Source: an uncultured Ruminococcus sp. (GTDB lineage: Bacteria > Bacillota > Clostridia > Lachnospirales > Lachnospiraceae). Taken from it: 64,000 bases of DNA. The DNA is taken from positions 147,749 to 211,748 of the forward strand of contig UQVC01000001.1 in NCBI GenBank assembly GCA_900544395.1, written 5' to 3'. The notes under the pieces were generated by a model. The model saw nothing but the letters and a program-made list of their open reading frames with translations. It ran no database searches and was not told the origin of the DNA. The translations under genes and the position numbers were made by a program. Positions 43,602 through 51,841 of the stretch are shown in pieces (position 1 is the stretch's first letter; the number at the start of each line of letters is the position of its first letter).

Positions 43602-44537
43602 CTACTCTGCCGCTCTGTCCGGTCTTGCAACTTCTGCGATCGTCTTGGTCAGCCCCGCAATCCCCTGCAGTTCTGAAGGAATGATAATCTTGGTTGCTCT
43701 TCCGTCTGCGGCTTTGGCAAATGCCTCTAGGCTCTTAAGCGTCAGCACCGCATCATCTGCACCTGCCTGTTTGATAAACTCAATTCCTTCTGCAGTCGCT
43801 TTCTGAACCGTACGGATCGCTTCTGCCTGACCTTCTGCCTCTTTGATCCTTTTTTGCTTTTCTGCTTCTGCGTTCAAAATCGCTGCCTGCTTCTCTGCCT
43901 CTGCTTCCAGGATCAAAGACTCTTTCTTACCTTCTGCCACCAGGATCGTAGATTTCTTTTCTCCCTCTGCCTTCAGGATCGCTTCTCGTCTCTCACGCTC
44001 CGCCTTCATCTGCTTCTCCATGGCGTCTTGAATCGCCGTCGGCGGCATAATATTTTTCAGCTCCACACGATTGACTTTGATTCCCCATGGATCTGTCGCA
44101 ATATCCAGGGAAGTACGCATCTCTGAATTGATCGTCTCTCTGGAAGTCAATGTCTCATCCAGTTCCAGATCTCCAATAATATTACGCAGGGTCGTTGCAG
44201 TCAGATTCTCAATGGCTGCAATCGGATTTTCCACCCCATATGCGTACTGCTTCGGGTCGGTGATCTGGAAAAAGATCACCGTGTCGATCTGCATCGTAAC
44301 GTTATCTTTTGTGATCACAGCCTGCGGTTCAAAATCCACAACCTGCTCTTTGAGAGACACTCTCTTCGCCACACGGTCCAGGATCGGAATCTTAAAATGG
44401 ATTCCAACACCCCAGGTCTCTTTATAGCCTCCCAGACGTTCCAGAATGTACGCATGTGCCTGCGGCACGATCCGGACATTCGCTGCCAGTATCAATATCG
44501 CCAGTATCAATATAATTCCAAGTACCATCAGTCCCAT
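43602..44537 (-). CDS. SPFH-domain (QmcA/stomatin-like) membrane protein
   Basis: 311 residues. One N-terminal membrane helix (2-22), SPFH domain (IVPQAHAYILERLGGYKETWG through GDLELDETLTSRETINSEMR), then a long coiled coil with AEKQAAILNAEAEKQKRIKE. Such proteins organise membrane microdomains. It is paired with NfeD directly upstream (3 bp gap), the classic arrangement. Confidence 0.93.
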   Translation of the reverse strand: MGLMVLGIILILAILILAANVRIVPQAHAYILERLGGYKETWGVGIHFKIPILDRVAKRVSLKEQVVDFEPQAVITKDNVTMQIDTVIFFQITDPKQYAYGVENPIAAIENLTATTLRNIIGDLELDETLTSRETINSEMRTSLDIATDPWGIKVNRVELKNIMPPTAIQDAMEKQMKAERERREAILKAEGEKKSTILVAEGKKESLILEAEAEKQAAILNAEAEKQKRIKEAEGQAEAIRTVQKATAEGIEFIKQAGADDAVLTLKSLEAFAKAADGRATKIIIPSELQGIAGLTKTIAEVARPDRAAE

Positions 44538-44540
44538 ATC

Positions 44541-44984
44541 CTATTCCTCCTCATATGGTTCTACAATCAGTTTCACTCCGGAAATACGAACCACCTTTGC
44601 CAGAGCGTCTTTTTCAAGCACAATTTCTTTCCTGTCAGTACGTACTGTCCACTCCATCCCATCAAGAATGCCTTTTCCGGTCTGTGCCAGATCATCCACC
44701 CGTTCCGTGATCTTTATCGTCTTTCCGACTGCACGTTCATAGTTCGTCTTTTCATGGTGTGCATTGACATATTTTACCGCAAATGGCCTTGTAAAATACA
44801 ACAACAAAAATGACACCACGATAAAGGACCCAATCTGCCAAACCAGTCCTGCACCCGCCATCTGCAGAAGTAATGCCACCAGAGCGCCTCCTGCGAGCCA
44901 GATCGAGGTAAGCCCTACTGTGGCCAGTTCAATGATCAGGAAAATAACAAAAAGCGCCAGCCACACAATTGCTTCTTTCTCCAT
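44541..44984 (-). CDS. NfeD-family membrane protein
   Basis: 147 residues: three N-terminal membrane helices (about 6-70, WLALFVIFLIIELATVGLTS) and a C-terminal OB-fold (GKTIKITERVDDLAQTGKGI through KVVRISGVKLIVEPYEEE). NfeD is the short form without the serine protease domain. It works with the adjacent SPFH protein at the membrane. Confidence 0.92.
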   Translation of the reverse strand: MEKEAIVWLALFVIFLIIELATVGLTSIWLAGGALVALLLQMAGAGLVWQIGSFIVVSFLLLYFTRPFAVKYVNAHHEKTNYERAVGKTIKITERVDDLAQTGKGILDGMEWTVRTDRKEIVLEKDALAKVVRISGVKLIVEPYEEE

Positions 44985-45052
44985 AACTCTCCTTCCTTCC
45001 TCTCATGAATTAACGCTCGTTTGTTATTCTTATCTTAAACTAACTCTTCTGA

Positions 45053-45841
45053 TTATACAATATTTTTTTCTAAAGTATCTGCCTGAAATTCTGTCATATT
45101 CTCCCGAAATCTCAAAGGCAGATGACTGCGCTGACAACGAAGATTTTTTCTCTCTTCAATCGACACCGCATGGAAAAATCCTTTCCACAATTCCCGGTAC
45201 TCTTTTTCTGCCTGCGTTACCCGTTCTGCCGTTTCAGGATCCAGAGTTTCTCCCTTTACGATCATCCATCTCTGCCTGGCCGGATGAACCAGAAATTCCC
45301 TGTGAGTACTGTCATAAATTGCCCAGTTTTCCAATGGAAACCGATCCGAAAAATGTTCTGCGATACAAGTCAATATCCGATTCTTCGGTGCAATCTCCGA
45401 AAGAAGAACCCCATTTTCCAATTCCCGAAATCTTACAAACTCTATAAAATAATGTGCTTCATTTGAAACTCTGCGCCTTAACTCAAATACTTTTGCAACA
45501 AATGGATTTCCAAGTACATCCATAATCCTATTGCTTGGCCTCACTGTTCTGGCAGCCTGCATCACATGAAATACTGCCTCTGCTTTCATGGGATCCTCCG
45601 AAAGCAGTGCATAGGAAATATCTTCATAAGCCTGACTCCCCAGGTGCGTCTGTATCAGCCGCTCTACTGCCTGCGCTTTTTTCTCGGATCCTCTGACTTC
45701 TGCATATTCACAGAAAAGCTGCTGCTGCATTTTCCCCAGAATTTCAATCCCGGCTTCTTTATTCCTCTTTTCTTTCCATGCATCATAAATGGCAGAGAGA
45801 AGTTCCGTTCTCTCATCCCTGCAAACATAAATTTTCTTCAT
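45053..45841 (-). CDS. TIGR03915-family DNA-metabolism protein
   Basis: 262 residues, MKKIYVCRDERTELLSAIYDAW at the start, the APKNRILTCIAEHFSDRFP block and the WAIYDSTHREFLVHP segment. This family is the partner of the TIGR03916 radical-SAM protein and is sometimes fused to a uracil-DNA glycosylase domain, which is absent here. The role is presumed to be DNA modification or repair. It lies 15 bp after the radical-SAM gene, in the same SOS-type operon. Confidence 0.85.
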   Translation of the reverse strand: MKKIYVCRDERTELLSAIYDAWKEKRNKEAGIEILGKMQQQLFCEYAEVRGSEKKAQAVERLIQTHLGSQAYEDISYALLSEDPMKAEAVFHVMQAARTVRPSNRIMDVLGNPFVAKVFELRRRVSNEAHYFIEFVRFRELENGVLLSEIAPKNRILTCIAEHFSDRFPLENWAIYDSTHREFLVHPARQRWMIVKGETLDPETAERVTQAEKEYRELWKGFFHAVSIEERKNLRCQRSHLPLRFRENMTEFQADTLEKNIV

Positions 45842-45856
45842 TCTGCTCTCCTGTTC

Positions 45857-47179
45857 TTATCCCTGCAAAGACTGACTTTGGGTAAAATTAACATCATCAA
45901 ACAAAGACAACTGCTGATAACGGATTCCAGACACTGTATCCGGCAATCTCTCTTTGGTATTTAAAAGGTTCCTTGTAATATAGTCTTCCTCTATCTTCGT
46001 TTTATACATCATCTTTCCGCTGCAGGTGATAAAATATAGCGCGCGTTTCAAGACAACCCCCATTTTCTTGAGATCGTCAAATCCAAGAATCCCAAACCTT
46101 CTCGCCTTTACGATCCGGGCCGCAGATTTATATCCGATGCCTGGAACACGAAGCAGCATCTCATATGGCGCACGATTCACTTCCATTGGAAACCATTCCA
46201 GATGTTTCAATGCCCAGTTGCATTTTGGATCCAGGAAAATATTAAAATTAGGATTCTTTTCATCTAACAGTTCACTGGCCGCAAAATGATAATATCGAAG
46301 CAGCCAGTCTGCCTGATACAATCGATGTTCCCTCAAAAGAGGCGGTCCTTCCTCTGTCTTTGCCGGAAGTGCTTTGTCCTCATTCACTGCTACAAAAGCA
46401 GAATAAAACACCCTCTTGAGTCCAAATTTCTGATACAGAGACTCTGCTACATGTAAAATCTGATAATCTGTCTCGGGTGACGCTCCGATGATCATCTGAG
46501 TACTCTGTCCTGCCGGTACAAATCTTGGAGTATGCTGATACAAAGCCAGTTCCTGCCTGTTCTCTTCTGATTTTTCCTGCACCAGGCGCATAGGCGCCAG
46601 AATGTTCTTCCTGGACTTGTGGGGCGCAAGAATCCGCAGACTTTCTGCAGTAGGCAGCTCCAGATTGACACTCATCCGGTCTGCAAGAAAGCCCGTCTTT
46701 TGGATCAGCCGCGGATCTGCCCCCGGAATTGCTTTCACATGAATATAGCCCTGAAAATGATATACGTGACGAAGCTTATAAAGTGCGGTATAAATCAGCT
46801 CCATGGTATAATCCGGACTCTTCAAAATCCCCGAACTCAAAAACAATCCTTCAATGTAATTGCGTCTGTAAAACTCCATCGTCAAGGTGCAGATCTCCTC
46901 CGGAGTAAATGAGGTGCGCACGACATCGTTCGATGAACGATTGATACAATACTTACAGTCATAAATACACTCATTGGTAAACAGAATCTTCAGCAAAGAA
47001 ATACAACGTCCATCTGCCGAAAAGCTGTGACAGATTCCAGATCTGCTGCAATTTCCCATGCCCGCTCCATCTCCTTTTCGATCCACCCCACTGGATGTAC
47101 AGGCAACATCATACTTTGCCGCGTCTGATAAAATCTGCAATTTTTCATAAATAGATTCCTTTTCCTGTATCACTTCCAT
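45857..47179 (-). CDS. Radical-SAM DNA modification/repair protein (TIGR03916)
   Basis: 440 residues. The Fe-S motif CIYDCKYC (Cys71, 75, 78) is preceded by a GNCSRSGIC cluster. A helix-hairpin-helix, LLRVPGIGYKSAARIVKAR (around 345-365), suggests DNA binding. Near the end, QLSLF (423-427) matches the sliding-clamp-binding pentapeptide and equals the motif at the end of PolC. It is the first gene of an operon with TIGR03915 and its promoter carries two LexA-type boxes. The substrate lesion is unknown. Confidence 0.88.
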   Translation of the reverse strand: MEVIQEKESIYEKLQILSDAAKYDVACTSSGVDRKGDGAGMGNCSRSGICHSFSADGRCISLLKILFTNECIYDCKYCINRSSNDVVRTSFTPEEICTLTMEFYRRNYIEGLFLSSGILKSPDYTMELIYTALYKLRHVYHFQGYIHVKAIPGADPRLIQKTGFLADRMSVNLELPTAESLRILAPHKSRKNILAPMRLVQEKSEENRQELALYQHTPRFVPAGQSTQMIIGASPETDYQILHVAESLYQKFGLKRVFYSAFVAVNEDKALPAKTEEGPPLLREHRLYQADWLLRYYHFAASELLDEKNPNFNIFLDPKCNWALKHLEWFPMEVNRAPYEMLLRVPGIGYKSAARIVKARRFGILGFDDLKKMGVVLKRALYFITCSGKMMYKTKIEEDYITRNLLNTKERLPDTVSGIRYQQLSLFDDVNFTQSQSLQG

Positions 47180-47194
47180 CGCTCTTCCCCTTTC

Positions 47195-47208
47195 AGAACA
47201 TATGTTCT
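47195..47208 (-). promoter_or_regulatory. LexA (DinR)-type box 1
   Basis: AGAACATATGTTCT, a perfect palindrome with the GAAC-N4-GTTC core, just downstream of the predicted transcription start and 15 bp upstream of the radical-SAM start codon. Confidence 0.75.
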
Positions 47209-47215
47209 TTTAAGA

Positions 47216-47244
47216 ATTATAACATTTCGAACGTTTGTTTGCAA
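47216..47244 (-). promoter_or_regulatory. Promoter of the radical-SAM operon
   Basis: TTGCAA (47239-47244), 17 bp, TATAAT (47216-47221). LexA box 2 fills the spacer. Confidence 0.8.
47228..47241 (-). promoter_or_regulatory. LexA (DinR)-type box 2
   Basis: CGAACGTTTGTTTG on the plus strand, close to CGAACRNRYGTTYG, lying between the -35 and -10 boxes. Confidence 0.7.
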
Positions 47245-47253
47245 GCAAATTTT

Positions 47254-47287
47254 AAAAAAAGGCATTGCCAAAAGCAACACCTTTTTT
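47254..47287 (-). terminator. ptsI terminator
   Basis: Minus-strand AAGGTGTTGC/GCAATGCCTT stem followed by TTTTTTT. Confidence 0.8.
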
Positions 47288-47303
47288 CTTCTTTATATTC
47301 GCC

Positions 47304-48926
47304 TTATTCACAATCTCGAATTCGTTTTCTCAACGGAAGGATCATAGATGGCGAAACCGATAACTCATCCAATCCCATCTTCAGAAACTCTTCTGTCAAT
47401 TCCAGATCCGCTCCAAGTTCACCACAAATACCAATCCACTTGCCTTCTGCATGAGCACTCTCTGCCGCCATACGGATCATTGCAAGCACTGCCGGATGAT
47501 GTGGATCGTAGAAAGGATCCAGTTTGGAATTCTGACGGTCGATCGCCAGTGTATACTGTGTCAGATCATTGGTACCAACACTGAAAAAGTCCACTTCTTT
47601 TGCGAGTTCACGGCTGATCATTACAGATGCCGGAGTCTCGATCATCACACCAAGTTCTACTTCTTCTTTATACGGAATCCCCTGTTCTTTTAATTCTGCT
47701 TTTACTTCCGCAATCATCTCTTTAATCTGACGGATCTCAGATACTGAGATGATCATTGGGAACATGATAGAAATATTTCCATAGAAAGCTGCTCTGTAAA
47801 GCGCACGAAGCTGTGTTTTGAAAATCTCAGGTCTGGTCAGACAAATTCGGATCGCACGATATCCAAGCGCCGGATTTTCTTCTTTATCAAGATCAAAGTA
47901 ATCCACCTGCTTGTCTGCGCCAATATCCAATGTGCGGATGATTACTTTTTTCCCTGCCATATTCTCTGCGACCTGTTTGTATACCGCAAACTGCTGCTCT
48001 TCTGTCGGGAATGTCTCATTCTCCAGATACAAAAACTCACTTCGGAACAATCCGATCCCGCCTGCATCATTTTTCAGAACCGCTCCCACATCAGAAGCAT
48101 TTCCAATGTTCGCATATACATTGATCTTCTGACCGCTCTTTGTTACATTTTCTTTGCCTTTTAACTGTTCCAGAAGAGCTTTTTGTTCCAGATCTTCTTT
48201 TTGTTTTTCCTGCATTTTGGCAAGAGTCTCTTCATCCGGATCAATATACAGAGTTCCTGTAAATCCGTCGATCACAGCCATCTTTCCATCATACTGCGGA
48301 CTCAAACTCTCTCCAAGTCCGATCACAGCAGGGATGTTCATCGTTCTTGCCAGGATCGCTGTATGAGAATTGGCGGAACCATACATAGTGGCAAAGGCAA
48401 GCACCTTACTTTTATCCAGCTGTACCGTCTCACTTGGCGCCAGATCATCCGCTGCGATAATGGACGGTTCATCTGTCTGTTTAAAACCGTCGCTTACGCC
48501 GCACAGGATATCCAGAACTCTCTCGGATACATCTTTCACATCTGCTGCACGTCCCTGCATATATGCATCATCCATAGCAGCAAACATCTGTGCAAAATTA
48601 TCTGCAGTTGTAGCAACCGCAAACTCTGCATTGACTTCCTGTGAACGAATGATATTCTCAATGGATTCGATATAATCCAGATCTTCCAGCATCATCTGAT
48701 GAATCTCAAAGATCATTGCGTTTGCCTCGCCGACATCTGCAATCGATTTTTCGTATAATTCTTTTAACTGCTGGATTCCTTCTGCTTTGGCATTCTGAAA
48801 TCTTTTACATTCTGCTTCTACATCCTCTACATGCTCTCTTTTGATCACTTTTTGATTTCTCTTATAAAAAGAAAGCTTTCCGATGGCCACTCCACCAAAC
48901 ACACTTTTTCCTGTTAATGTAATCAT
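47304..48926 (-). CDS. ptsI: Phosphoenolpyruvate-protein phosphotransferase (enzyme I)
   Basis: 540 residues, slightly shorter than the usual 570. N-terminal His-phosphorylated domain with GSANSHTAILARTMNIPAVIG (catalytic His) and a PEP-binding barrel ending GICGELGADLELTE. It passes phosphate from PEP to HPr. The ribosome-binding site GAGGAAGG lies 5 nt before the start. It follows ptsH by 24 bp and lies in an operon with cysK and an Rrf2 regulator. Confidence 0.95.
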   Translation of the reverse strand: MITLTGKSVFGGVAIGKLSFYKRNQKVIKREHVEDVEAECKRFQNAKAEGIQQLKELYEKSIADVGEANAMIFEIHQMMLEDLDYIESIENIIRSQEVNAEFAVATTADNFAQMFAAMDDAYMQGRAADVKDVSERVLDILCGVSDGFKQTDEPSIIAADDLAPSETVQLDKSKVLAFATMYGSANSHTAILARTMNIPAVIGLGESLSPQYDGKMAVIDGFTGTLYIDPDEETLAKMQEKQKEDLEQKALLEQLKGKENVTKSGQKINVYANIGNASDVGAVLKNDAGGIGLFRSEFLYLENETFPTEEQQFAVYKQVAENMAGKKVIIRTLDIGADKQVDYFDLDKEENPALGYRAIRICLTRPEIFKTQLRALYRAAFYGNISIMFPMIISVSEIRQIKEMIAEVKAELKEQGIPYKEEVELGVMIETPASVMISRELAKEVDFFSVGTNDLTQYTLAIDRQNSKLDPFYDPHHPAVLAMIRMAAESAHAEGKWIGICGELGADLELTEEFLKMGLDELSVSPSMILPLRKRIRDCE

Positions 48927-48950
48927 AAATACCTTCCTCTGTATCCGGAA

Positions 48951-49208
48951 TTATAAATTTTCCTTAAAGAATGTTTCCAGTTCTGTGATTGCTGTATCTT
49001 CGTCTGCGCCATCTGCTGAAATTGTAACTTCTTCTCCTGTCTTTACTCCCAGCCCCATTACACCAAAAATTCTTTTTGCATCTGCAGATTTTTCTCCCTT
49101 TGTAATTGTAACAGCGGATGTAAATTCTGCTGCTTTTTTCACAAGAAGCCCTGCAGGTCTTGCGTGGATTCCTTCTGCATCTGTAACTACATATTTAAAT
49201 TCTTTCAT
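48951..49208 (-). CDS. ptsH: HPr-type phosphocarrier protein lacking Ser46
   Basis: 85 residues from ATG 49208. The active-site block TDAEGIHARPAG carries His15. The regulatory site, normally AKSIMG with Ser46, reads AKRIFG, so residue 46 is Arg. Phosphorylation by HPr kinase, and thereby CcpA co-repression, should be impossible for this copy. AAGGAG lies 9 nt before the start. It is between cysK and ptsI. Confidence 0.93.
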   Translation of the reverse strand: MKEFKYVVTDAEGIHARPAGLLVKKAAEFTSAVTITKGEKSADAKRIFGVMGLGVKTGEEVTISADGADEDTAITELETFFKENL

Positions 49209-49264
49209 AATCTCAAACTCCTTTTTTGCCTTTTTCTGTAGTATATACCATATTTCTCTGTTTT

Positions 49265-50212
49265 TCAACCATCGTTTTCTGCGGATGCAAACAAAGGGGT
49301 TGAGAGATAGCGTTCTCCGGTATCCGGAAGCAGTGCAACGATCGTCTTTCCTTTATTTTCCTCTTTTTTGGCCTCCTGAAGTGCTGCCCACAATGCCGCA
49401 CCAGAAGAGATCCCCACCAGGATTCCTTCTGTTTTTGCCAGCATCTGCGCCGTTTCATAGGCATCCTTTTCTTTCACCTGGCAGATTTTATCATACACGG
49501 TAGTATCCAGCACTTCCGGAATAAATCCCGCGCCGATCCCCTGTAATCCATGAGGACCTGGATTTTCTCCTGACAGCACCGGAGAACCTGCCGGCTCTAC
49601 CGCCACAACCTCTACAGAAGGTTTTACAGACTTCAGATATGCTCCGGTCCCGGTGATCGTTCCTCCGGTTCCCACTCCGGCTACAAACAGATCGACCGCT
49701 CCTTCTGTATCTTCCCAGATTTCCGGACCTGTTGTCTTCTTATGAGCCAATGGGTTCGCCGGATTGACAAACTGTCCCAGGATTACTGCATCATCCAGTT
49801 CTTTTTCCAGTTCAGCGGCTCGCTCAATGGCGCCTTTCATCCCCTTTTTCCCTTCAGTCAGTACGATCCTGGCACCATATCCTCCAAGCAGTTTTCTGCG
49901 TTCCACGCTCATCGTCTCTGGCATTACAAAAATCGCATGGTATCCTTTCGAAGCCGCAATGGATGCCAGTCCGATCCCGGTATTTCCGCTGGTCGGTTCG
50001 ATGATCGTAGCCCCTGGCTTCAGGATTCCTTCCTGTTCCGCTGTCTCGATCATCTGCAGAGCCGCCCGATCCTTTACACTTCCCGCCGGATTGAAGTATT
50101 CCAATTTTACCAGAACTTTCGCCTGCAGTCCTTCTTTTTTCTCCAGATTCTTCACTTCCAGAAGCGGGGTTCTTCCAATCAGTTCTGTGATACTTTGATA
50201 AATTTTTGCCAT
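49265..50212 (-). CDS. cysK: O-acetylserine sulfhydrylase (cysteine synthase A)
   Basis: 315 residues. PLP lysine in EYFNPAGSVKDRAA, substrate loop IEPTSGNTGIGLA, phosphate cup GVGTGGTITGTG, C-terminal SSGAAL. It makes cysteine from O-acetylserine and sulfide, completing the route begun by cysE. ATG 50212 (MAKIYQ) lies 8 nt after GGAGG; an upstream ATG at 50218 is less well spaced. It is 34 bp downstream of an Rrf2 gene, the arrangement seen for CymR-CysK, where CysK is corepressor. Confidence 0.97.
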   Translation of the reverse strand: MAKIYQSITELIGRTPLLEVKNLEKKEGLQAKVLVKLEYFNPAGSVKDRAALQMIETAEQEGILKPGATIIEPTSGNTGIGLASIAASKGYHAIFVMPETMSVERRKLLGGYGARIVLTEGKKGMKGAIERAAELEKELDDAVILGQFVNPANPLAHKKTTGPEIWEDTEGAVDLFVAGVGTGGTITGTGAYLKSVKPSVEVVAVEPAGSPVLSGENPGPHGLQGIGAGFIPEVLDTTVYDKICQVKEKDAYETAQMLAKTEGILVGISSGAALWAALQEAKKEENKGKTIVALLPDTGERYLSTPLFASAENDG

Positions 50213-50246
50213 TTGCATCTCCTCCTTAATCCATGCTTCATTGCTG

Positions 50247-50687
50247 TCAGATATAATACATTTGTGTGCTGTATTCTAACTTTTTCTTGTACTCTTCCGC
50301 AAGCATCTTCAAAGTCTTCTGTTCCAAAAACGTATTGACTGTAGTATCGATCCTGCTCCACACCAGCTCTTCAATTGCTTCCTGTATCTCATCCTTCTCT
50401 TCTCCTACCACACGGTCAATAATCGAAAACTTCCCTTCCAGTGCCTCGAGCACTTCTCTTACTGTAATTTCTTCTGCGGCTCTTGCCAGTTTATATCCGC
50501 CTCCGGCACCTTTGATACTGTTTACGATCCCTGCCTTTCGCAAAGTTCCAAATACCTGTTCCAGATAATTTAGAGAAATCTTCTGTCTGTTGGCAACCTG
50601 AACCAGAGAAATCGGAGCATCCCCGGAATGAATTGCCATATCCACCAGAGCACGCAGCCCATATCTGCCTCTTGTTGATACTTTCAT
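50247..50687 (-). CDS. Rrf2-family regulator, CymR-like
   Basis: 146 residues. A winged helix (MKVSTRGRYGLRALVDMAIH, ISLVQVANRQKISLNYLEQV, KGAGGGYKL) without the Cys cluster of IscR, so it is not a typical Fe-S sensor. By context (directly upstream of cysK) it resembles CymR, the cysteine regulator that forms a complex with CysK. It has its own TTGACA promoter. Name by analogy only. Confidence 0.85.
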   Translation of the reverse strand: MKVSTRGRYGLRALVDMAIHSGDAPISLVQVANRQKISLNYLEQVFGTLRKAGIVNSIKGAGGGYKLARAAEEITVREVLEALEGKFSIIDRVVGEEKDEIQEAIEELVWSRIDTTVNTFLEQKTLKMLAEEYKKKLEYSTQMYYI

Positions 50688-50731
50688 AACACCCTCCTTC
50701 AATTCCTATTCTTTTCATTATGTTTTTTATT

Positions 50732-50760
50732 GTTATACCTTCTTTTTCCTACTATGTCAA
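50732..50760 (-). promoter_or_regulatory. Promoter of rrf2-cysK-ptsH-ptsI
   Basis: TTGACA (50755-50760), 17 bp, TATAAC (50732-50737). Confidence 0.75.
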
Positions 50761-50794
50761 TATATTATATCCATTTTATTGATTTTATCAAAAC

Positions 50795-50838
50795 AAAAAG
50801 AGAAGGCATCAGACAATTTCTGCCTCTTCACCTTCTCT
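50795..50838 (-). terminator. Terminator of the second Rrf2 gene
   Basis: AGAGAAGG/CCTTCTCT stem followed by TTTTTG on the minus strand, starting 10 bp after the stop. Confidence 0.75.
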
Positions 50839-50848
50839 GATCGTGTCT

Positions 50849-51277
50849 TCACATCTTTTTCTTATGCATGGCATTCTCAGCAATCCTGGCTACAGTCACA
50901 TCTGCTGCCACATCCAGGATCTGCTCCCACAGCTCTCCCCAGGTAGTCTTGGTAGAACAAAGATCACAGTCCATTTTACAGTCCTTGTCCTCTGTCAGAC
51001 AAGCCACCGGCGCCATCTCGCCTTCTGCTGCTTTCAAGACTTCCAGTACCGAAATTTCTTCCGGAGATTTCATCAGGCAATATCCCCCATATGCCCCTCT
51101 CACACTTTTGACAATACCGGCTTCTTTTAATAATTTCACAATCCTCTCCAGATATTTTTCCGAAAGATTTCTTCTTTTTGCTATATCATTCAGGCTTTCT
51201 AAATGATCCGGCGCGGAATGCATCACCAGATCCACCACAATTTCCAGCGCATACTGTCCTCTTGTAGACATCTTCAT
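50849..51277 (-). CDS. Rrf2-family regulator with IscR-like Cys cluster
   Basis: 142 residues. Winged helix at MKMSTRGQYALEIVVDLVMH, AKRRNLSEKYLERIVKLL, RGAYGGYCL. Then Cys93, Cys100, Cys104 and Cys107 (ACLTEDKDCKMDCDLCSTK), which fits the spacing of Fe-S-binding IscR/NsrR-type proteins, so it may sense Fe-S status, oxygen or NO. No isc operon is adjacent; the target is unknown. A second Rrf2 gene lies just downstream after a terminator. Confidence 0.87.
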   Translation of the reverse strand: MKMSTRGQYALEIVVDLVMHSAPDHLESLNDIAKRRNLSEKYLERIVKLLKEAGIVKSVRGAYGGYCLMKSPEEISVLEVLKAAEGEMAPVACLTEDKDCKMDCDLCSTKTTWGELWEQILDVAADVTVARIAENAMHKKKM

Positions 51278-51422
51278 GGTATGTTTCTCCTTTTGTAACT
51301 TTTCCTGCTTTTCCTATTTTAATAGAATTCCGCCAGAAATACAATCTCTCATTTTTTCTTTTCTTCTCCTTCCCACATTTCGACATTTTTTGTATATTTT
51401 TACAAATTTAAAAAGAAATCAT

Positions 51423-51451
51423 TTGACACCACTTGTTGAATATGCTAGACT
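51423..51451 (+). promoter_or_regulatory. Cold-shock gene promoter
   Basis: TTGACA (51423-51428), 17 bp, TAGACT (51446-51451), with a 5' leader of about 70 nt. Confidence 0.75.
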
Positions 51452-51528
51452 AATACAGTATTGTTTTCACTTTAGTATACAATACGATATACTTTATTAT
51501 TTATTTTCAATTTTATGGAGGTAACACA

Positions 51529-51726
51529 ATGACAGGTACAGTAAAATGGTTTAACAACCAAAAAGGGTATGGATTCATCTCTGATTCTGAAGGAAATGAC
51601 GTATTTGTACACTATTCAGGACTCGTAATGGATGGATTCAAATCCTTAGAAGAAGGCCAGGCTGTTGAATTTGAAGTAACAGAAGGCGCAAAAGGACCTC
51701 AGGCAACAAACGTAGTAAAGCTTTAA
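51529..51726 (+). CDS. csp: Cold-shock protein (Csp)
   Basis: 65 residues with RNP1 KGYGFIS and RNP2 VFVHYS motifs. It starts MTGTVKWFNNQKGYGF, in place of the usual MKGTVKWFN. It binds single-stranded RNA and DNA as an RNA chaperone. GGAGG lies 9 nt before the start and a leader of about 70 nt could fold in a temperature-dependent way. Monocistronic, closed by a bidirectional hairpin. Confidence 0.97.
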   Translation: MTGTVKWFNNQKGYGFISDSEGNDVFVHYSGLVMDGFKSLEEGQAVEFEVTEGAKGPQATNVVKL

Positions 51727-51801
51727 TCAGATTTTAGATGTACCTTTTAATTATATAATTCCGATTTAATATTTAAAAGTTATACAACAAAATAAGATTA
51801 T

Positions 51802-51840
51802 AAAAAGAATCTGCTTTCCAAAAGGAAGCAGATTCTTTTT
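51802..51840. terminator. Bidirectional terminator, csp and glyA
   Basis: AAAGAATCTGCTT/AAGCAGATTCTTT stem with T-runs on both sides. Confidence 0.85.
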
Positions 51841-51841
51841 A

